The notes under the pieces are model-generated. The model saw only the letters and a list, made by a program, of their open reading frames with translations, was not told the DNA's origin and ran no database searches. Of a stretch of DNA of 64,000 bases, positions 1-8,647 are shown piece after piece. Positions within the stretch are counted from its first letter, which is position 1. The number at the start of each line of letters is the position of its first letter. Origin of the DNA: Gaiellasilicea sp963829845 (GTDB taxonomy: Bacteria; Actinomycetota; Thermoleophilia; Gaiellales; Gaiellaceae); the NCBI GenBank assembly GCA_963829845.1, contig CAWHKD010000014.1, forward strand, positions 124,001 to 188,000, written 5' to 3'. The position numbers and the translations under genes were made by a program.

Positions 1-1
1 G

Positions 2-1253
2 GTTCCGCATCCAACGCAGGCTGCCGCACTCGCTGCTGCCGCCATCGTCGCGGTCCACGCCGTGACGGATGCGTTCATTGCGCGCGAGCCCGGGGTGCGA
101 CCAGCCGACCACATCGTGTCGGGCCTGGCGCCGCTCGCATTGATCGTGGCAGCTTGTGGCGCGTTCTGGCTGTCGCGCGCAGGACCGCGTGCCGTCGTCT
201 CCCTGGTTCTCGGCGCCCTCGCGCTCGAGGGCTTCGCGCTCGCGGTTGCGAACGCGCGTGCAGTGGGTGCGCACGGAGATGACTGGACGGGGTTCGCGCT
301 GGCGCCCGCCGGACTCACTCTGATCGTCCTCGGGGTCGTGCTTCTTTGGCGCTCGCGCAAGCGGCAGGGCCGCTGGCTGCTCCGGCGGTCTCTCATCGGC
401 GCCGCCGCGGTGCTCGCCGTCTACTGGCTCGTCATTCCAGTCGGGATCGCGCTGCTGGCGACGCACCGGCCCCACGAGGCCGTGGAGACCGTCGACGTCG
501 GACGCCCGTCGCGCTCGGTCACGCTGCAGACCGCCGATGGACTCGATCTGCGCGGCCGTTATGTCACGTCACGGAACGGCGCGGCGGTGATCGTCTTCCC
601 CGGCAACGCCAGCCGCGCGGCTCAGGCGCGTGCGCTCGTCCGTCGCGGCTACGGCGTACTGATGCTCGACATGCGCGGCTATGCGAACAGTGACGGTGAC
701 GCGAACATGTTCGGCTGGAACGGGAGGAAGGACGTCGACGCCGGTGTGGCGTTCCTCGCGCGCCGCGCGGACGTTCGCGACCGTCGCATCGGAGGCCTCG
801 GCTTCTCCGTCGGCGGCGAGGTGATGCTGGAAGCCGCAGCCGGAAACCGCGCGCTGCGTGCGGTGGTTGCCGATGGCGCCGGCGAGCGCTCAGTGCGCGA
901 GTCGCGACTCCGCGGCCGGGCGGGCTTGCTCTCGATGCCGTCGTACCTGGTGCAGACCGCGGCCGTGGCCGTTCTCAGCGGCGACCGACCTCCGCCCTCG
1001 CTCGTCGACCTCGTTCCTCGCATTGCACCCCGTTCCGTGTTGCTGATCGGAGCCGGCAGCGACAACGGCGGCGAGGATCTTCAGCCCCACTACTTCGCGG
1101 CGGCAAAGGAGCCGAAAGCCTTCTGGAAGATCCCGGAGGCCGGCCACACGGGCGGCTTCGCTGCGCGCTCCGCGTGAATACACGCGCCGGCTGATCGAAT
1201 TCTTCGACACAGCCTTGCTCGCGCCGCTACCCGACGGGTTCGAGCTCCCCTGA
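2..1253 (+). CDS. Membrane-anchored alpha/beta hydrolase (5' partial, frameshift near 3' end)
   Basis: The frame is open from the first bases of the window, so the true start lies upstream; a GTG at 62 is only an internal candidate. The N-terminal half has about four hydrophobic segments. The C-terminal half is an alpha/beta hydrolase with the nucleophile elbow GFSVGGE near 800-830, an acidic stretch LIGAGSDNGGEDL and the histidine of GHTGG. The frame stops at 1177, but one base over it continues as PREYTRRLIEFFDTALL to a TGA at 1253, the usual end of this family. A single-base shift near 1165 is therefore likely. The substrate cannot be told. Confidence 0.75.
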
Positions 1254-1297
1254 GCTGCGCGCAGCCCTTCGCGGAGGCGAGCCGCTAGGTTCCAAGG

Positions 1298-2015
1298 ATG
1301 AAGCGACTCCAGGCGCTGATCCCGGTCTCGCACGACCACCACCATGCCCTCGTCGAAGCAAAGCGGCTCCGCCGGGCGGCAGACCGAGACGACGATCCCA
1401 GCGCCGCCGCTACGGCGTTTGTCCGCTTCTTTCGCACATCGAGCGTGCCGCACTTCCGCGAGGAAGAAGAAGCGCTCTTTCCGTTGGTGATCGACGTCGA
1501 GGAGGCGCGCGCATTGCTCGTTCAGGCTCTGCTCGACCATCAGCGCCTGCACGCGCTTGTTGCCGCACTCGAGGCCGGCGGGGACGTGCGCGCGACGATG
1601 CGCGAGCTCGGCGAGCGGCTCGAAGCACATGTTCGTCTCGAGGAGCGGCAGCTCTTCCCGCTGATCGAGCGTGTCGCAGCCGCGGAGCTGGATGGAGCGA
1701 TGGCGACGCCGACGGGAGGCGGCCCCGTATGGGGCGATGCGTCGGACGACCTGAACGCAACGCTCCTCGAATGGAGTGCAGGTGCAGGGCCGCCAGACCA
1801 CGTGAACGATGAGCGCGACGTTCTGGTCTTCGTCGTCGACGGCTCGGCCAAGCTCGCCGTCGAGGGTGAGGAGCGCGCAGCTCGTCCCCGGCGAAGCTGT
1901 CATCGTCCCCAAGAGCACTCGGCGGAGGATCACGGCCGGTCGCGGCGGCGTTCGCTACCTGTCGGTCCACATCAAGCGGCCGCCGCTCCAGATTCGCCCT
2001 GCCGGCGAGCGCTGA
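1298..2015 (+). CDS. Hemerythrin-domain protein with C-terminal cupin (one frameshift)
   Basis: Starts at ATG 1298. Residues about 8-125 carry the histidine/glutamate pattern of a non-heme di-iron hemerythrin: SHDHHHALVE, HFREEEEALF, LLDHQRLH and HVRLEERQLF. A cupin-like domain follows (ERDVLVFVVDGSAKLAVEGEE). A one-base shift near 1873 moves its end (LVPGEAVIVPKSTRRRITAG) to another frame ending at 2015. Hemerythrin domains bind oxygen, NO or iron; the cupin would be a sensor or metal-binding partner. The fusion order is seen directly; the physiological role is inferred only from the family. Confidence 0.7.
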
Positions 2016-2143
2016 CTCTGCTCGAGTCGCAGCCTTCGCCGCCCCCGAGTGCATCCGCCAGCTGGCTCTGTGCATCGGCGCCGTCGAGCCCGCTGATCCG
2101 GAGCAGGTTGACAGCGGCTTCGCGGCGAGGCCTGCCGCGCGAC

Positions 2144-3433
2144 TCAGCGGATCCGCAGCTGCTGGCTGAAGCGTCGTTGCTTCGGCGACCAGATCCGGAA
2201 CAGCGCGCCAGGCTTGACGCGGATCGTCCGGATGAAGACACCGTCGTCGTTCGTCAGCCGGGCGCGGCCAACCGGCTTCCACACGTTCCTGCGGAGGACC
2301 TCGAGCCGGTAGCGCTTCCGTCCGGGACCGTCGCGGATCTGTCCCCAGACGGTCGCCTGGAGCCCACGTCGCCCCATTTGCGCGAAGGGCAGCCTGAATG
2401 CCTGCAGAGAGGGTTTCCAGCGATCGTCCACGAAGACGAGGCCGGTCTGGAAGCGGCTGAGCTGAGGCTCGTCGCGGTAGAGGTACTGGATCAGCATCGT
2501 GACCCGTGGCAGCCTCCACGCCCGCATCGCGGCGAGGCTGAGATTCGTCGCCTGCCGCTTGAGGGACACGCCGAGGAACGTGTCGGGCGGGTTCGTCTGG
2601 TAGCCGTACTCCGTCAGCCAGATCGGCTTCGACCCGAAGGACCGCTTGACGAGGATAAGGAGCTTCCTGATCGTCGCCATGGTGATCCAGGGGCAGTTCT
2701 TGCAGCCGCCGCTGGACGGCGTCTCAGACGGCGTCGAGGGATACGGGTGGTGGGCGTAGGCGTCGAACTTCGCGCGGGCGGCGGCCATGCCGCGCACCCA
2801 GGTGACGGGTGCGACGCCTCCCGCCGCGCCCTTTGGGCCGGTCGCGCCTCCGCCGACCCGGGCGTGCGGCAGCACGGCATGGATGCCCTCGTACCCGGGG
2901 TTCAGCAGATGCCGGACGTAGATGGCCGCCTTCGTCGGCCTGAGCCAGAGACGCTTGTTCGGCTCGTTCCAGATCAGCCAGTAGCGAACCCACGGATAGC
3001 GACGGGCGGCGGCGGTCGCGAAGCGACGAAAGTCTCGGGGCCGCGGCGGCGCGAATTGCGGCGCGCGACCCCCGTTCGCCCACGCGGGCGTGCCGACGAG
3101 GGTGAGCACCGGCGTCAGACCGTGGCGGCGGAGCGCGCCGAGGACCCGGTCCGGCCGGCGCCAGTCGTAGGCGCGATCGCGCGGCGAGGTCGGATCCTGC
3201 GGCCGTCGCGGGGCGATCTGGTTCCAGCGCAGCGTGAAGCGGACGATCGGCACACCGAGCCGCTCGAGCGTCACCAGCCGCTGGTTGAGCGTCCCCGGGC
3301 CCCACTCCAACCACGCGTCGTCCTGGATCCCGAACTGGACTCCCGACGAAGCCTGAGCGGAGCCCGCGGCGACACTGGCCGCAAGCGCGACGAGCAGCAC
3401 GAACAGCGTCATCCGGCCGGCGGTCGTCCTCAT
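2144..3433 (-). CDS. Secreted glycoside hydrolase, GH39/GH5-like clan A barrel
   Basis: 429 aa beginning with a signal peptide (charged MRTTAGR, hydrophobic core, cleavage near AQASS). The catalytic domain looks like a clan GH-A TIM barrel: the acid/base glutamate is in YWLIWNEPN and the nucleophile glutamate in IWLTEYGYQ, with YAHHPYPS between them. The last 80 residues look like a beta-rich accessory region. It is paralogous to the protein at 5586-7004, which has the same landmarks. The substrate is unknown; related proteins act on plant or microbial glycans. It points leftward and stands alone. Confidence 0.8.
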   Translation of the reverse strand: MRTTAGRMTLFVLLVALAASVAAGSAQASSGVQFGIQDDAWLEWGPGTLNQRLVTLERLGVPIVRFTLRWNQIAPRRPQDPTSPRDRAYDWRRPDRVLGALRRHGLTPVLTLVGTPAWANGGRAPQFAPPRPRDFRRFATAAARRYPWVRYWLIWNEPNKRLWLRPTKAAIYVRHLLNPGYEGIHAVLPHARVGGGATGPKGAAGGVAPVTWVRGMAAARAKFDAYAHHPYPSTPSETPSSGGCKNCPWITMATIRKLLILVKRSFGSKPIWLTEYGYQTNPPDTFLGVSLKRQATNLSLAAMRAWRLPRVTMLIQYLYRDEPQLSRFQTGLVFVDDRWKPSLQAFRLPFAQMGRRGLQATVWGQIRDGPGRKRYRLEVLRRNVWKPVGRARLTNDDGVFIRTIRVKPGALFRIWSPKQRRFSQQLRIR

Positions 3434-3513
3434 CGGCTGTCCGACCTTAACCGTTCAGCGCGCTCGTCCTGCTGCCGTTCGTGCGTGCCCGAGGCCCGCA
3501 AGACTTCTGCTCG

Positions 3514-4050
3514 ATGGCGAGGGTGCTCGCAGGGATGACGATGTCGCTTGACGGGTTCGTGAACGACGCGAACGGCGGCGCCTCTGCGCTCTATCCGGAC
3601 CTTGCAGGCTCTCGCGGGCGCTCCATACATGAACGCGGAAATCGAGCGGACCGGCGCCGTCCTGATGGGCAGAAGAGCGTTCGAGATGGGCGATCCGGAC
3701 TCGTACGTGGGCAACTACGAGTTCCAGGTGCCGATCGTCCTCACGCACCAGCGCGCCGAAACAGGACGAGCGGGTCACGTTCACCTTCCTCGCCGACCTC
3801 GCGTCCGCCGTTGAGCAGGCCAAGGCCGCAGCCGGAGATCGCGTCGTGCAGGTCGTGGGCGGGACGCCTGCCTGATTCAGCAACTGCTCCGCGAAGGCCT
3901 CGTTGACGAGCTGCGGGTAGACGTGATGCCGGTGATCCTGGGCGCCGGTCTGCGCCTGCTCGAGAACGTCGAGGGCGTACGCTCGAGAAGATCCACGTCG
4001 ACGAGGTCGGCGTCAGGACGAGCCTCGCCTTTCGCGTCGTGGCGGCATAG
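3514..4050 (+). pseudogene. Dihydrofolate reductase/RibD-like reductase, several frameshifts
   Basis: The pieces of a DHFR-fold protein occur in order but in different frames: LAGMTMSLDGFVND at the start, then GAVLMGRRAFEMGD, VTFTFLADLASAVEQAKAA, LREGLVDELRVDVMPVILG and KIHVDEVGVRTSLAFRVVAA at the stop near 4048. At least four single-base shifts are needed, so it is either an error-rich stretch or a dead gene. An intact relative lies at 48057. Such proteins use NAD(P)H but often do not act on folate. Confidence 0.6.
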
Positions 4051-4062
4051 TGGCGCCCTCGT

Positions 4063-4839
4063 TCAAAGCCTCCCCCGGATTCCCGCCAGGCCGCGCTCGA
4101 CATGCGCGGGCTGGTTCGTGAAGAGCCCGTAGTGCGCTTCGTACCACGGCCCGAGGCGATGGTAGAGCCGGGCGCGGCGGCGGAGGTCGGGATCGACGTC
4201 CCAGCCTGCGAACGGGCCGTTCAACAGCCAGGCGTAGTCGAGCGCAGGATCCCCGACACGAGCGTCACCCCAGTCGATCACGCCGGCGAGACGGCCGTTG
4301 CGAACCAGGAGATGGTCAGGCCCGAGATCGGCGTGGAGCAGAGCCGGCTCGAAGCCGACGAGGGTCTCGACTTCGCTGAAGAGTCGTTCCGCTCGCCCCC
4401 GCTCGCCTCCGTCGAGCAGCGGGAACACGAGCCGCTCGAACTCCGCGCACTGGTTGCGGTACGCGTCGAGCCAGTCGTGGGAGTCGACGGGAAGGCCGGA
4501 CGGGTCGAGCGCGTGAAGCGCGTCGAGGAATGCGCGCACGCCGTCGGCGTCCTCGCCGACGAGCGGCTCACCGCGGATCACGGAGTAGCCGACGAAGAGC
4601 GGGTCGCGCGAGACGAACTCGAACGAGGGGACTCGCACCGGGAGCGCGGCCGCGAGCGTCGGCAGCAGCGCGATCTCGACTTCGAGCGCCTTCTCGACGC
4701 CGGAGCGCCGCGGGAAGCGGAACACCCAGTCGTCGTCGACGATCGCGACCTCGAAGTCGTACCCTGTGTCGATCTCGAGAATCGTCCGCGGGCTGCGTCC
4801 GAGCGCGTGCGCGATCTGCCCGTGGCGCTCGTCGTTCAG
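4063..4839 (-). CDS. Aminoglycoside phosphotransferase-family kinase
   Basis: About 258 aa. Kinase-like motifs are visible: HADLGPDHLLV (catalytic loop; the usual Asn is His) and VIDWGDARVGDPALDYA (metal-binding Asp). It phosphorylates a small molecule in ATP-dependent fashion; an antibiotic substrate cannot be assumed. The homologous part begins at LNDERHGQIAHAL, where no ATG, GTG or TTG is in place. A CTG at 4839 overlaps the TGA of the upstream gene (CTGA) and is the likely coupled start; the frame itself stays open to 5256. Its 3' end faces the broken reductase at 3514-4050. Confidence 0.75.
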   Translation of the reverse strand: MNDERHGQIAHALGRSPRTILEIDTGYDFEVAIVDDDWVFRFPRRSGVEKALEVEIALLPTLAAALPVRVPSFEFVSRDPLFVGYSVIRGEPLVGEDADGVRAFLDALHALDPSGLPVDSHDWLDAYRNQCAEFERLVFPLLDGGERGRAERLFSEVETLVGFEPALLHADLGPDHLLVRNGRLAGVIDWGDARVGDPALDYAWLLNGPFAGWDVDPDLRRRARLYHRLGPWYEAHYGLFTNQPAHVERGLAGIRGRL

Positions 4840-5222
4840 GCCCGGTTTTCCTCCAGGTACTTCTTCAGGCCGAGGTAGGGCAGGATGAAGGCCGCGAGGA
4901 GCGCGCCTGCCCACACGAGCACAGCCGCTCCGATCCACGCTCCTAGACCGTCGATCGAGAGCCCGTCGGCAATGATGTCCGTCACGATCAGCCCGACCAG
5001 CGAAGCGATCAGCGCGACGCCGCCGATCGCCGACGAGTCTCGCCTCCGGAACTGGTTCGCCAGGAACGGCAGCATCAGCGCGTACACGACCGTGAAGACG
5101 ACGACGGCCATGATGAACCCGCCGGCATCGAGCTGCACGCCGTCGAGCAGGGCTGCGGCCACCAGCAGGCCGACGGCGTTGGCGGCCAGCGCGATCGCCG
5201 TCCGGACGATGAAGCGGATCAC
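4836..5222 (-). CDS. Four-helix membrane protein, YvlD/phage-holin-4-like
   Basis: 128 aa with four predicted transmembrane segments, starting MIRFIVRTAIALAANAVGLL and ending in the basic and acidic tail LKKYLEENRA. This matches the small integral-membrane family related to YvlD (mycobacterial four-TM holin-like). The function is unknown; no lysis role is implied. Its stop overlaps the presumed CTG start of the downstream phosphotransferase, so the two are probably cotranscribed. Confidence 0.7.
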   Translation of the reverse strand: MIRFIVRTAIALAANAVGLLVAAALLDGVQLDAGGFIMAVVVFTVVYALMLPFLANQFRRRDSSAIGGVALIASLVGLIVTDIIADGLSIDGLGAWIGAAVLVWAGALLAAFILPYLGLKKYLEENRA

Positions 5223-5294
5223 CGGACGATCCTACAGGGGTTGTCGCGCCGGTCAACGCCGTTTACCTCTGCCATGCGCGGGTAGCCGAGAACC

Positions 5295-5453
5295 ATGACT
5301 ACAGCCGCCGGGATCTTCCTCCTCGTCTTCTCACTGGTCTGCGTGATCGTCGTCCTCGCCGCCTTCGTCTGGGCGGCGCGCAAGGACGGCGAGGAGGACC
5401 GCGCGCTGCAGCGGCGGCTCGGCATCAAGCGGCGCACACGCATGGGCCGTTAG
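5295..5453 (+). CDS. Small single-pass membrane protein (52 aa)
   Basis: ATG at 5295, TAG at 5451. The protein has one N-terminal transmembrane helix (GIFLLVFSLVCVIVVLAAFVW) followed by a charged cytoplasmic tail rich in Arg and Lys (ARKDGEEDRALQRRLGIKRR). It runs divergently from the YvlD-like gene. No family is recognised; the hydrophobic profile and high third-position GC make it credible. Confidence 0.5.
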   Translation: MTTAAGIFLLVFSLVCVIVVLAAFVWAARKDGEEDRALQRRLGIKRRTRMGR

Positions 5454-5585
5454 GCCGTCGCGTCCGGCGAGACGGGCCGGTCGGCCGATTGCCGGTACCT
5501 CGGCTGCCGAGCCCGCCCCGCCGTCACGTCTGGCGTTCTCGCTAGCTTCCCCGAGTCCGCTCTCGTCCCAGGAGGTCCCACGCTC

Positions 5586-7004
5586 GTGCTCGCTCTCGCC
5601 CGTCTGCTCGTTGCTGCTGCGGCAGTTCTCGCCCTCGCCGCCGGCTCCGCCTCCGCTGAGGAGCGGATGTGGATCGGCTTCCACGACGATCCGGTGCTGC
5701 GCTATGGCAGCAACCGCCAGGCCGAGCTCGACAAGGTACGCGGCGCGAACGCGACGATCGTGCGGACGCTCGTCGAGTGGCGGAGCGTCGCGCCGAAGCG
5801 GCCGGGGAGCGCCACGAACTCCTTCGATCCCGCGTACCGCTTCGCCGACCTGGACGAGTTCGTCCGCAACAGCCAGCAGCGCGGGATGGAGGTGCTGATG
5901 ACGATCTGGGGCACGCCGAAGTGGGCGAACGGCGGCAAGGGCCCGGCCTACCTCCCGACCAAGATGGCCGACTTCCAGAACTTCACGCGCGCCCTTGCCA
6001 CGCGCTACAACGGCCGTCGCGCCGGCTACCCATTCGTGCGCTTCTACGGGATCTGGAACGAGTCGAACCTCGGCAACTTCCTCGCCCCCCAGTTCGACAA
6101 GAAGGGCAAGATCGTCAGCCCGGCCGCCTACGCGAAGCTGGCGGCGGCCGGCTACGCCGGGATCAAGGCTGGCAGCCCGAAAGCACTGGTCGCGATCGGC
6201 GAAACCTCGTCCAACGGCAAGGACAAGCCGAAGCAGGGCTCGACCGACTCGACCACGCCCGGCACGTTCGCGAAGCTGGTCGCGCAGGCGAACAAGAAGC
6301 TCAAGTTCGACGCCTGGGCGCAGCACCCGTATCCGGTGCCGGTCAACCAGGGGCCGGCGCAGAAGGTGCGCTACCCGAACGTCGCCTTCAGCACCATGAA
6401 GCAGTTCGAGAAGGACCTCGACAAATGGTTCGGCCGCAAGAACATCCCGGTCTGGGTCACGGAGTACGGCAACGAGACGAAGCCAGGCGAGCCGAAGGGC
6501 GTCACCGAGGCGCAGCAGGCCGCGTACGTGCCGCAGGCGATCGCTTTTGCGAAGAAGGACCCGCGGATTCCGATGTTCATCTGGTTCGTCTTCCGCGACT
6601 CCGCGGGCAGCCCCTGGCAGAGCGGCGTCTATCGAACGTCGGGCGCGGCCAAGCCGGCTGCCGCGAAGTGGGCAGCCGCCGCGAAGGGTGTCGACAAGCT
6701 GAACGGGAAGGTGAGCGTGAAGGGCGGCACCGCCAACCCGCTCATCAACGTCAACTACCGCGACATGTGCACGAACAACGTGCCGGGCACGACCGTCGGT
6801 GTCACGTGGCGCGTCGTCCTGGGCAACAGCAACATTCCCACCGCCGCCGGCCAGACCTCGACACAGCTCGCGTTCGACTGCACGATCACGATCCGCCTGA
6901 CGGGTCTCGTGGTCGGGAAGGGCCGCAGCTACCGGGCAGAGATCGCCGCGAACACAGCCACGACACCGGCCAAGCTGAGGATCATCACGATCGTCGGCAC
7001 CTAG
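5586..7004 (+). CDS. Secreted glycoside hydrolase, GH39/GH5-like
   Basis: 472 aa from GTG 5586, preceded by a good ribosome site (aggaggt at about 5571). A signal peptide ends near SASAEE. Catalytic landmarks of clan GH-A: acid/base Glu in FYGIWNESN and nucleophile Glu in VWVTEYGNET, with WAQHPYPVP between. A C-terminal beta-rich region of about 90 residues has two cysteines (RDMCTNN, FDCTITI) and may be a carbohydrate-binding or wall-associated domain. It is a paralogue of 2144-3433 on the opposite strand. The substrate is not predictable from sequence alone. Confidence 0.8.
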   Translation: MLALARLLVAAAAVLALAAGSASAEERMWIGFHDDPVLRYGSNRQAELDKVRGANATIVRTLVEWRSVAPKRPGSATNSFDPAYRFADLDEFVRNSQQRGMEVLMTIWGTPKWANGGKGPAYLPTKMADFQNFTRALATRYNGRRAGYPFVRFYGIWNESNLGNFLAPQFDKKGKIVSPAAYAKLAAAGYAGIKAGSPKALVAIGETSSNGKDKPKQGSTDSTTPGTFAKLVAQANKKLKFDAWAQHPYPVPVNQGPAQKVRYPNVAFSTMKQFEKDLDKWFGRKNIPVWVTEYGNETKPGEPKGVTEAQQAAYVPQAIAFAKKDPRIPMFIWFVFRDSAGSPWQSGVYRTSGAAKPAAAKWAAAAKGVDKLNGKVSVKGGTANPLINVNYRDMCTNNVPGTTVGVTWRVVLGNSNIPTAAGQTSTQLAFDCTITIRLTGLVVGKGRSYRAEIAANTATTPAKLRIITIVGT

Positions 7005-7015
7005 CCGGATGACTG

Positions 7016-7044
7016 TTGTCTAAGGCGGACTACCCGTTTACACT
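7016..7044 (+). promoter_or_regulatory. Sigma-70 type promoter
   Basis: A TTGTCT box (7016-7021) and a TACACT box (7039-7044) are separated by exactly 17 bp. Transcription would begin near 7051 and run through the structured leader into the XRE regulator gene at 7195. Confidence 0.6.
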
Positions 7045-7045
7045 C

Positions 7046-7143
7046 CGACGCGACCGGCGGCCGGCGGGGCCGTCAAAGGTCCCGAGGAGGTGAAAGCCTT
7101 AAGCGCGTAGAGCCAGACACCAACGAGCGCCGGTCCCGCGTCG
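7046..7143 (+). ncRNA. Structured 5' leader, possible riboswitch or attenuator
   Basis: The segment cgacgcgaccggcg (7046-7059) can pair with cgccggtcccgcgtcg (about 7128-7143) as a 14-bp stem with one bulged base. The 68 enclosed bases contain GUCAAAGG and GGUGAAAGCC. These faintly recall the conserved strands of cyclic-di-GMP-I aptamers, but I cannot fit that fold. The structure begins at or a few bases upstream of the predicted transcription start and precedes a regulator gene by about 50 bases. Confidence 0.4.
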
Positions 7144-7194
7144 CCTAGCGGGCAGGCGTCTGCGGCGTCCTGCCTCGCGACTTTGCGGCTCGCG

Positions 7195-7680
7195 ATGACT
7201 GCACCGCACTACCACTCACACGTCGACGACCCTGTGGCGGTCGGCCGGCGACTCAAGGACGCTCGCCTCGCGGCGGGCCTCTCCCAGCGGCAGCTCTCCT
7301 TCCCCGGGTGCTCGGCCGCCTACATCTCACGACTCGAGGCGGGCGACCGCGTACCTTCCCTGCAACTCCTGCGCAAGCTGGCCCTGAAGCTGAATGCCGA
7401 TGAGCAGTATCTGGCGACGGGTGTCGAGCAGATCCAGCAACCCCCGCCGGAGCTGATCGAGGCTGAGGTCGAGCGCCGGCTCTCGGGCTGGCGACCCGAT
7501 CCGAGCACGGGCGACGAGAGACCAGCGAACGGGCTCGAGGATCCGGCGTCACGCGCCCGCGTGCTCTGGGCGCACTCGCGCTTGCTCGCCGCCCGGGGCG
7601 AGCGCAGCCGCGCGGCCGCCTACGCCCGCGACGCACTCGCGCTGCTCGACTACGCGGACGACCTCAGCGCCAGCGCGTAG
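7195..7680 (+). CDS. XRE-family helix-turn-helix regulator
   Basis: About 161 aa from ATG 7195 (a TTG four codons upstream is possible). Residues 15-75 form a Cro/C1-type HTH: VGRRLKDARLAAGLSQRQL, then the recognition helix AAYISRLEAGDRVPS. The C-terminal part is alanine/arginine-rich helical and TPR-like (ARVLWAHSRLLAARGERSRA). It likely controls transcription in the cytoplasm. Targets are unknown; the metabolic genes just downstream are candidates. It has its own promoter and a long leader. Confidence 0.8.
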   Translation: MTAPHYHSHVDDPVAVGRRLKDARLAAGLSQRQLSFPGCSAAYISRLEAGDRVPSLQLLRKLALKLNADEQYLATGVEQIQQPPPELIEAEVERRLSGWRPDPSTGDERPANGLEDPASRARVLWAHSRLLAARGERSRAAAYARDALALLDYADDLSASA

Positions 7681-7690
7681 CATCGCGTCA

Positions 7691-8647
7691 ATGGAACAAC
7701 GTGCGCTCGGCCGGAGCGGCGTCGACGTATCCCGGATCATCTTCGGCTGCGGCAACTTCGGCGGGATCGGCTCCGCGCCGGCGTTCTTCGGCGCGGGGGA
7801 GACCGAGGACGAGGCGCACGCGCTGCTCGACGCCGCGTGGGAAGCCGGGATCACGACGTACGACACCGCCGACGCCTACGGCGGCGGCCGCAGCGAGTCG
7901 TATCTCGGCAGCTGGCTGCGTTCGCAGGGTTCCGACGTGCGCGACCGGATCGTGCTGACAACGAAGACGTTCAACCCGATGAGCGAAGGGGCCGACTCGG
8001 GTCTTGCCCCTGCTCGCATCCGGCGGCAGCTCGCCACCAGCCTCCAGCGCCTCGGCGTCGACGCGGTCGACCTCTATCTCCCCCACGCGATGGACGACGC
8101 CATACCGGTGTCGGAGACGATCGGTGCCTTCGCGCAACTCGTCGCCGAGGGGACCATCCGCGCCTACGGGGGCAGCAACGTCGACGCGGCCTGGCTGGAA
8201 GAGGCGCTTCGCCACGGCGACCCGGCCTGGGTGCAGAACGCGCACTCTCTACTGGAGCGGGACGACGAGAGCGACGTCCTCCCCATCGTCGCGCGCGAGG
8301 GGCTCGGCTACACGCCCTTCAGCCCCCTCGCCGGCGGCTGGCTGACCGGGAAGTACCGCCGCGACGAGGAGCCACCGTCCGGATCGCGGATGACGCTCCG
8401 CCCCGAGCCGTACCGGCATCTGCAAGACGGTCGCGTGTTCGACGCGCTCGAGGCGTTCGAGGCGAACGCGAACGAACGCGGCACGACGCCGGCGGCGCTG
8501 GCGATTGCGTGGCTGCTCGGCCACCCACACGTCACCGCCGTTGTTATCGGCCCACGCCGCCCCGATCAGCTCCGGCCCGCCCTCGAGGCGCTCGAGCTCG
8601 ACCTCTCCCCGCCCGAGCGCGAGCAACTCGCGGCCCTCTTCGCATGA
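7691..8647 (+). CDS. Aldo/keto reductase
   Basis: 318 aa, close to the usual family length. It opens with EQRALGRSGVDVSRIIFGCG and carries TYDTADAYGGGRSE (catalytic Asp and Tyr), VLTTKTF (Lys) and LYLPHAMD (His region) in order. The C-terminal VVIGPRRPDQL resembles the NADPH-binding end of the family. It reduces a carbonyl using NAD(P)H; the substrate is unknown. The stop overlaps the next start (ATGA), so it is cotranscribed with the cyclodeaminase-like and dehydratase genes. Confidence 0.88.
   Translation: MEQRALGRSGVDVSRIIFGCGNFGGIGSAPAFFGAGETEDEAHALLDAAWEAGITTYDTADAYGGGRSESYLGSWLRSQGSDVRDRIVLTTKTFNPMSEGADSGLAPARIRRQLATSLQRLGVDAVDLYLPHAMDDAIPVSETIGAFAQLVAEGTIRAYGGSNVDAAWLEEALRHGDPAWVQNAHSLLERDDESDVLPIVAREGLGYTPFSPLAGGWLTGKYRRDEEPPSGSRMTLRPEPYRHLQDGRVFDALEAFEANANERGTTPAALAIAWLLGHPHVTAVVIGPRRPDQLRPALEALELDLSPPEREQLAALFA

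Noticed and set aside
890..1933. Long reverse-strand open frame over the hydrolase and hemerythrin genes
   Set aside because: No recognisable protein; its codons mirror the forward genes as expected in high-GC DNA.
7046..7143. Naming the leader a cyclic-di-GMP-I riboswitch
   Set aside because: Only two short strands are similar, and the hairpins do not match; left as an unassigned structured RNA.
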